Source: Tetragenococcus sp041859945
GTDB taxonomy: Bacteria; Bacillota; Bacilli; Lactobacillales; Enterococcaceae
Length of the DNA: 18,264 nt
Assembly (NCBI GenBank): GCA_041859945.1
Contig: JBFLGC010000052.1
Coordinates: forward strand, 1 to 18,264
Direction of reading: 5' to 3'
A program made the position numbers and the translations under genes. Each line of letters opens with the position of its first letter. The stretch's first letter is position 1. Below, piece by piece: positions 14,846 through 18,264 of this stretch. The notes beneath the pieces are model-generated. The model searched no databases and was not told the DNA's origin. It was given only the letters and a program-made list of their open reading frames with translations.

Positions 14846-14887
14846 AGAGGCGACCGTTCTATACAATCAAAATTTGGAGGAAAATGA

Positions 14888-16135
14888 ATGAAGCTCAACA
14901 TCAAAAAAGTGACCATTATCGGAGTTGCCTTTATGACGATCTCAGCTTTTTGGCAATTATATGATTTCGCCGTACCTTTATTGTTAAGTCGTGATTTTGG
15001 CATTCCCAATACCTTACTAGGTGTTGTTATGTCATTGGATAATATTTTAGCCATTTTTTTACTGCCCGTATTTGGTTCTCTTTCGGACAAAACGGTGACC
15101 AAACTTGGCAAACGTATGCCCTATATCTTAGTGGGGACGATCGTGGCTGCTTTGGGCATGCTCCTGCTGCCTTATGCAGCTGAAAAGCAAAAATTGGGAT
15201 TATTCATCTTAGCTCTTGCCATCGTTTTGATTTTCATGGCCTTTTATCGCTCACCGGCCGTGGCTTTGATGCCTGATGTGACGATCAAACCCTTGCGTTC
15301 TCAAGGCAATGCTGTGATCAATCTCATGGGCGCACTCGGCGGCGTCTTTACTTTGGCTGGATTGACCTTGTTGGCTCCAGCTAACTACGGCTATATGCCG
15401 ATCTTTTTATTGATTGCCGGCTTCATGTTACTAGGGCTAGTCTTGATGCTATTGATCGTCAAAGAAAATAAGTGGGCTCAGGAAATGGTAGCAGATACAA
15501 AAGCGTATCATGTGGCTGAAGTCAAAGAAGACCCACAAACGCATGCACTGGCTGCCGAGGTGAAACGCTCCTTGACTTTTATGCTTTTCTCGATTGCCCT
15601 CTGGTTCATGGGCTACAATGCCGTGATTTCTGCTTTTTCACGTTACGCAACGATTCAAATCGGGTTGACCGATTCACAAGCTTCGGCCATTTTATTATTA
15701 GCCAATGTGGGGGCGATCATCTCCTTTATTCCGATCGGCCAATTTTCAACCAAGTTTGGACGCAAGCGCACGATTCAATTTGGTGTCAGTTTATTGGCGG
15801 TCGTTTTTGCCACAGCCACCTTCTATACTGGTTTTACGCCCCTGATCTATGTCAACTTTGTCCTAGCTGGTTTGGCATGGGCGGCGATCAACGTCAATTC
15901 GTTGCCAATGGTTTTGGAAATGTCTGATGCTGGTGATGTCGGTAAATACACTGGCCTTTACTATACCTTCTCGATGGCGGCCCAAATCATCACGCCGATT
16001 TTATCGGGCGTTCTATTTGATTTTGTCGGCTATAAGACGCTCTTTCCTTATGCGGCCTTTTTTGTCTGTTTGGCCTTTTTAACGATGACTCAAGTCAAGC
16101 ATGGCGATACGACTATTGTTGGGGGTAAGAAGTAA
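14888..16135 (+). CDS. MFS transporter, SLC45/sugar-cation symporter-like
   Basis: A 415-residue protein with about 12 hydrophobic segments. The loop between segments 2 and 3, GSLSDKTVTKLGKRMPYILVG (63-83, an MFS A-motif), and RSQGNAVINLMGALGG resemble the SLC45-like branch, whose members are proposed to carry disaccharides with protons. A long cytosolic loop near residues 195-225 separates the halves. The start ATG 14888 has GGAGG upstream; an ATG at 14884 is out of frame. The stop codon overlaps the next start (TAATG), indicating translational coupling to the phosphodiesterase. The substrate is unknown; the coupling suggests something linked to glycerophosphodiesters or sugars. Confidence 0.85.
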   Translation: MKLNIKKVTIIGVAFMTISAFWQLYDFAVPLLLSRDFGIPNTLLGVVMSLDNILAIFLLPVFGSLSDKTVTKLGKRMPYILVGTIVAALGMLLLPYAAEKQKLGLFILALAIVLIFMAFYRSPAVALMPDVTIKPLRSQGNAVINLMGALGGVFTLAGLTLLAPANYGYMPIFLLIAGFMLLGLVLMLLIVKENKWAQEMVADTKAYHVAEVKEDPQTHALAAEVKRSLTFMLFSIALWFMGYNAVISAFSRYATIQIGLTDSQASAILLLANVGAIISFIPIGQFSTKFGRKRTIQFGVSLLAVVFATATFYTGFTPLIYVNFVLAGLAWAAINVNSLPMVLEMSDAGDVGKYTGLYYTFSMAAQIITPILSGVLFDFVGYKTLFPYAAFFVCLAFLTMTQVKHGDTTIVGGKK

Positions 16136-16893
16136 TGCGTTGGTTATTGTTAGTAGTTGTTATTTATCTTTTTTTAGTCGCACCAAGTTTGCAAAAACGT
16201 CGCTTCAAGCAGACTCACTATGCTCACCGTGGTTTTTATGCAGAAGAGGGTTTTAAAGAAAACACGTTGCCGGCTTTTGCAGCAGCTATAAAAAAAGGCG
16301 TGGGGATCGAATTAGATGTGCAGTTTTCCAAAGATAAACGTGTCGTCGTCCACCATGATGATGATTTAAAACGATTAGAAAAAGTGGACGGTTTGGTTTG
16401 CGACTTTAGTTATGAAGAATTGCAGGCGTATCAAATCCCCCTGCTTACTGAGGTACTCGATTTAGTCGACGGACAAGTTCCTTTGATCGTTGAACTGAAA
16501 AGCACCTCTTTTCAGCAAGTGCCAAAGCTTTGTCAAAGTGTTTATGCCATTTTAAATAAGTATCAGGGCACTTATTGTATCGAAAGTTTCAACCCTTTGA
16601 TCGTGGCCTGGTTTAAGCGACACGCACCAGAAGTGATGCGCGGTCAGTTGATCCAACCGGCCAAAGAGTATCCTAATGTTGCCCTAGGGATCTTTCTGAA
16701 TAGTTTTTTGTATCAATTCATGACACGCCCCCATTTTATTGCCTTGGAACTTAAGACGACCCATTTTAATCCGGCCCTCTGGATCGCGCGCCTTTTTGGA
16801 GCTCGATTTGCCTTATGGACCGTACGCAGCCCTGAAGAAGAGCACAAGGATGTGGATGTTTATATTTTTGAAAAGTATACGCCGAAAAATTGA
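16135..16893 (+). CDS. Membrane-anchored glycerophosphodiester phosphodiesterase family protein
   Basis: Enzymes of this family hydrolyse glycerophosphodiesters to glycerol-3-phosphate and an alcohol, and related members act on teichoic acid. An N-terminal hydrophobic segment (about 3-18) anchors the protein or serves as a signal, followed by the catalytic domain: AHRG (30-33), EN (42-43), ELD (59-61) and HHDD (73-76), the metal and acid-base residues of the TIM-barrel fold. The 252-residue length is normal. The start overlaps the MFS stop by one base. The product glycerol-3-phosphate would feed the dihydroxyacetone phosphate pool used by the methylglyoxal synthase two genes downstream. Confidence 0.9.
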   Translation: MRWLLLVVVIYLFLVAPSLQKRRFKQTHYAHRGFYAEEGFKENTLPAFAAAIKKGVGIELDVQFSKDKRVVVHHDDDLKRLEKVDGLVCDFSYEELQAYQIPLLTEVLDLVDGQVPLIVELKSTSFQQVPKLCQSVYAILNKYQGTYCIESFNPLIVAWFKRHAPEVMRGQLIQPAKEYPNVALGIFLNSFLYQFMTRPHFIALELKTTHFNPALWIARLFGARFALWTVRSPEEEHKDVDVYIFEKYTPKN

Positions 16894-16952
16894 AAATAAG
16901 CAAAAACTGTGGTTAAGTAGAAGGTGAATGCTTTAGAAAGTGAGTTTGATCA

Positions 16953-17729
16953 ATGAAACCTAAATTTTTTGCCTTTGATATCGATGGGACCCTGCTAGAT
17001 ACCAATAAACAGCCACTTCCTAGTACCGTTGCTGCCATCACGGCTTTACGGAAACAAGGACATTTTGTGACCTTAGCAACGGGACGGAGCCGCTTCCATG
17101 CGCAACCTGTGATTACGGCCTTACAATTCGATAATTATGTTTTATGTAATGGGGCAGCAGCCTTTTTGAGCCATCAGCAAGTTTATAAACAATTATTGCC
17201 TCAAAAAGCTTTGCATGATTTTGTCAACGAAACCGGCCAATTGGGGATCGACACTTCTTTTATTGGACTTGATGCCATGGGGCGAGCTTCTAATTTTGAT
17301 TTGCCAGTGATGCAGTTGGCGATGCGCTCATTTGGAGCCGATGTTCCCGATTTGGATGTAGACTTTGCCACCAAAGTCGAAATTTATCAGGGCTTGGCTT
17401 TTTATGATCGTAGCTACGCGCATTATTTTGATGCGAAATATCCCAACCTTGACTTTGTTCGCTGGCATGAACATTGTGTCGATGTCGTATCTAAGAAAAA
17501 TTCTAAAGCAACGACGATTTTGAAAGTTGCCCAACAAATCGGTATCGCCAAAGAGGATGTGATTTGTTTTGGTGATGGCATGAATGATCGCCAGATGTTA
17601 CAAGCAGCCGGCATTGGTGTCGCCATGGGCAATGCTACGGCTGAAGTGCAAGCTTGTGCCGATTATGTCACGACAGATAATGATCATGATGGCATTTATC
17701 AAGCCTTAGAAAAAATGGCTTTTATTTGA
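16953..17729 (+). CDS. Cof-type HAD superfamily phosphatase
   Basis: A 258-residue HAD-IIB hydrolase, a family that dephosphorylates sugar phosphates, flavin mononucleotide or other small phosphorylated metabolites. Motif I FDIDGT (8-13) carries nucleophile Asp9 and general acid Asp11; ATGR (42-45) is motif II, and FGDGMND (about 207-213) with a preceding Lys (KATTILK) gives motifs III and IV. The C2-type cap lies between. Its stop codon is 11 bases before the mgsA start, with the mgsA ribosome binding site in between. The ribosome binding site of its own start is weak (AAAGTGAG). The substrate cannot be predicted. Confidence 0.88.
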   Translation: MKPKFFAFDIDGTLLDTNKQPLPSTVAAITALRKQGHFVTLATGRSRFHAQPVITALQFDNYVLCNGAAAFLSHQQVYKQLLPQKALHDFVNETGQLGIDTSFIGLDAMGRASNFDLPVMQLAMRSFGADVPDLDVDFATKVEIYQGLAFYDRSYAHYFDAKYPNLDFVRWHEHCVDVVSKKNSKATTILKVAQQIGIAKEDVICFGDGMNDRQMLQAAGIGVAMGNATAEVQACADYVTTDNDHDGIYQALEKMAFI

Positions 17730-17740
17730 GGAGGAAGACG

Positions 17741-18163
17741 ATGAAAATTGCTTTGATTGCCCACGACCGAAAGAAAGATCTGATGGTACGACTAGTGACA
17801 GCTTACCAAGAAGTATTGAAAAAACACGAATTATTTGCGACCGGTACGACCGGTAAACGGATCGCCGAAGCAACGGGCTTGCCAGTCCATCGCTTTAAGT
17901 CGGGACCTTTAGGCGGCGATCAACAAATCGGTGCCATGATCTCAGAAGACGCATTGGATCTGGTCATCTTTTTGCGTGATCCACTAGCTGCCCAACCCCA
18001 TGAACCAGATGTCACCGCCTTGATCCGTTTATCGGACGTTTATGAAATCCCACTGGCAACGAACATCGGAACTGCCGAAGTCTTATTACGCGGGATCGAT
18101 GCCGGTTTTCTTGATTTTCGCGAAGTCGTCCATGAGTTAGAGACCGGACCGATCTCCTTTTGA
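17741..18163 (+). CDS. mgsA: Methylglyoxal synthase
   Basis: MgsA converts dihydroxyacetone phosphate to methylglyoxal and phosphate, a bypass of lower glycolysis that frees phosphate when sugar phosphates build up. The 140-residue protein carries IAHDRKK (6-12), GTTGK (35-39) for phosphate binding, SGPLGGDQQIGA (54-65) with catalytic Asp60, and QPHEPDV (85-91) with His87 and Asp90, equivalent to E. coli His98 and Asp101. The start is ATG 17741 behind GAGGAGG; an in-frame ATG at 17726 would precede this site and overlap the HAD stop. It is the last gene of the run, followed by a terminator and a group II intron. Confidence 0.95.
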   Translation: MKIALIAHDRKKDLMVRLVTAYQEVLKKHELFATGTTGKRIAEATGLPVHRFKSGPLGGDQQIGAMISEDALDLVIFLRDPLAAQPHEPDVTALIRLSDVYEIPLATNIGTAEVLLRGIDAGFLDFREVVHELETGPISF

Positions 18164-18168
18164 TCACT

Positions 18169-18198
18169 AACACCCTGACTTGTTTAGGGTGTTTTTTT
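18169..18198 (+). terminator. Terminator of mgsA, adjoining the intron insertion site
   Basis: AACACCCT (18169-18176) pairs with AGGGTGTT (18186-18193) around a 9-base loop, followed by T7 (18192-18198). The group II intron begins two bases later. Confidence 0.9.
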
Positions 18199-18200
18199 GA

Positions 18201-18264
18201 GTGTGTCAGGCATGACACTTATCTAGCTGGTGAAAGTCCAGTCGCGGGTAGTTACCGCCAAGCG
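18201..18264 (+). mobile_element. 5' end of a group II intron, probably group IIC
   Basis: The sequence begins GTGTG, the group II 5' consensus, followed by the domain I stem TGTCA-GGCA-TGACA, the stem CTGG-TGAAAGT-CCAG and CGGTA-type pairing in GCGGGTAGTTACCGC. The layout GTGTGNCNGGCATG followed by GGTGAAAGTCC matches group IIC-type introns. Insertion is immediately after the mgsA terminator, the target preferred by group IIC introns. Only the first 64 bases are in the window; the rest, including any reverse transcriptase gene, lies beyond. Confidence 0.85.

Noticed and set aside
1..18264. tRNA or rRNA genes
   Set aside because: No cloverleaf-like segment with a GGTTCRANNCC arm or rRNA-like conserved stretch was seen in the gaps.

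Overview
The window looks like chromosomal DNA of a low-GC Firmicute in the Lactobacillales, most probably Enterococcus or a close relative. The evidence is the S4 protein sequence, the strong AGGAGG-type ribosome binding sites, an Msr-type ABC-F gene, BioY without biotin synthesis genes, a cellobiose-type PTS, and GshF-lineage style housekeeping such as a Nu-like glutathione transferase. I cannot fix the species from sequence alone.

Layout. 1-896 (minus): 5' part of an Msr-type ABC-F ribosome-protection gene, cut by the window edge and frameshifted in an A7 tract. It is preceded by a macrolide-type leader peptide (MASMRLRLALLNR), mutually exclusive stems and an intrinsic terminator. 1215-3314 (plus): helD-like RNA polymerase recycling ATPase broken by one in-frame TAG. 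3497-3883 (minus): VOC/glyoxalase-fold protein. 4014-4796 (plus): YghU-like glutathione transferase. 4797-5179: intergenic with a 42-bp-period direct repeat. 5180-5593 (plus): HIT protein. 5608-9242: a beta-glucoside module with a GntR/UTRA regulator, a cellobiose-type EIIC and a divergent GH1 6-phospho-beta-glucosidase, with a palindromic operator between the divergent promoters. 9254-9690: decayed, unrecognised gene. 9726-10340: UPF0637/YktB protein. 10377-10922 (minus): bioY with a BirA-type operator. 11042-11665 (minus): rpsD with a 12-bp in-frame tandem duplication and a structured leader. 12070-13660 (plus): remnant of a TOTE-type conflict gene, in which the archaeo-eukaryotic primase part and a C-terminal PLD-like part are joined out of frame with the helicase missing. 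13703-13784: two tandem hairpin-forming repeats. 13973-14773: formate/nitrite transporter. 14888-18163 (plus): MFS transporter, glycerophosphodiester phosphodiesterase, Cof-type HAD phosphatase and methylglyoxal synthase, ending in a terminator. 18201-18264: the 5' end of a group II intron, inserted immediately downstream of that terminator, as group IIC introns do.

How the parts work together. The PTS EIIC imports and phosphorylates a beta-glucoside using EIIA/EIIB encoded elsewhere, the GH1 enzyme splits the phosphorylated sugar, and the GntR regulator probably controls both divergent promoters. The MFS-GDPD pair overlaps by one base and is followed by the HAD-mgsA pair, suggesting a carbon/phosphate overflow operon. 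Four separate genes are broken (msr frameshift, helD nonsense, the 9254-9690 remnant, the TOTE deletion), so the region shows clear gene decay. The points most worth a second look are the msr attenuator, the helicase-less TOTE gene, the S4 duplication and the terminator-targeted group II intron.
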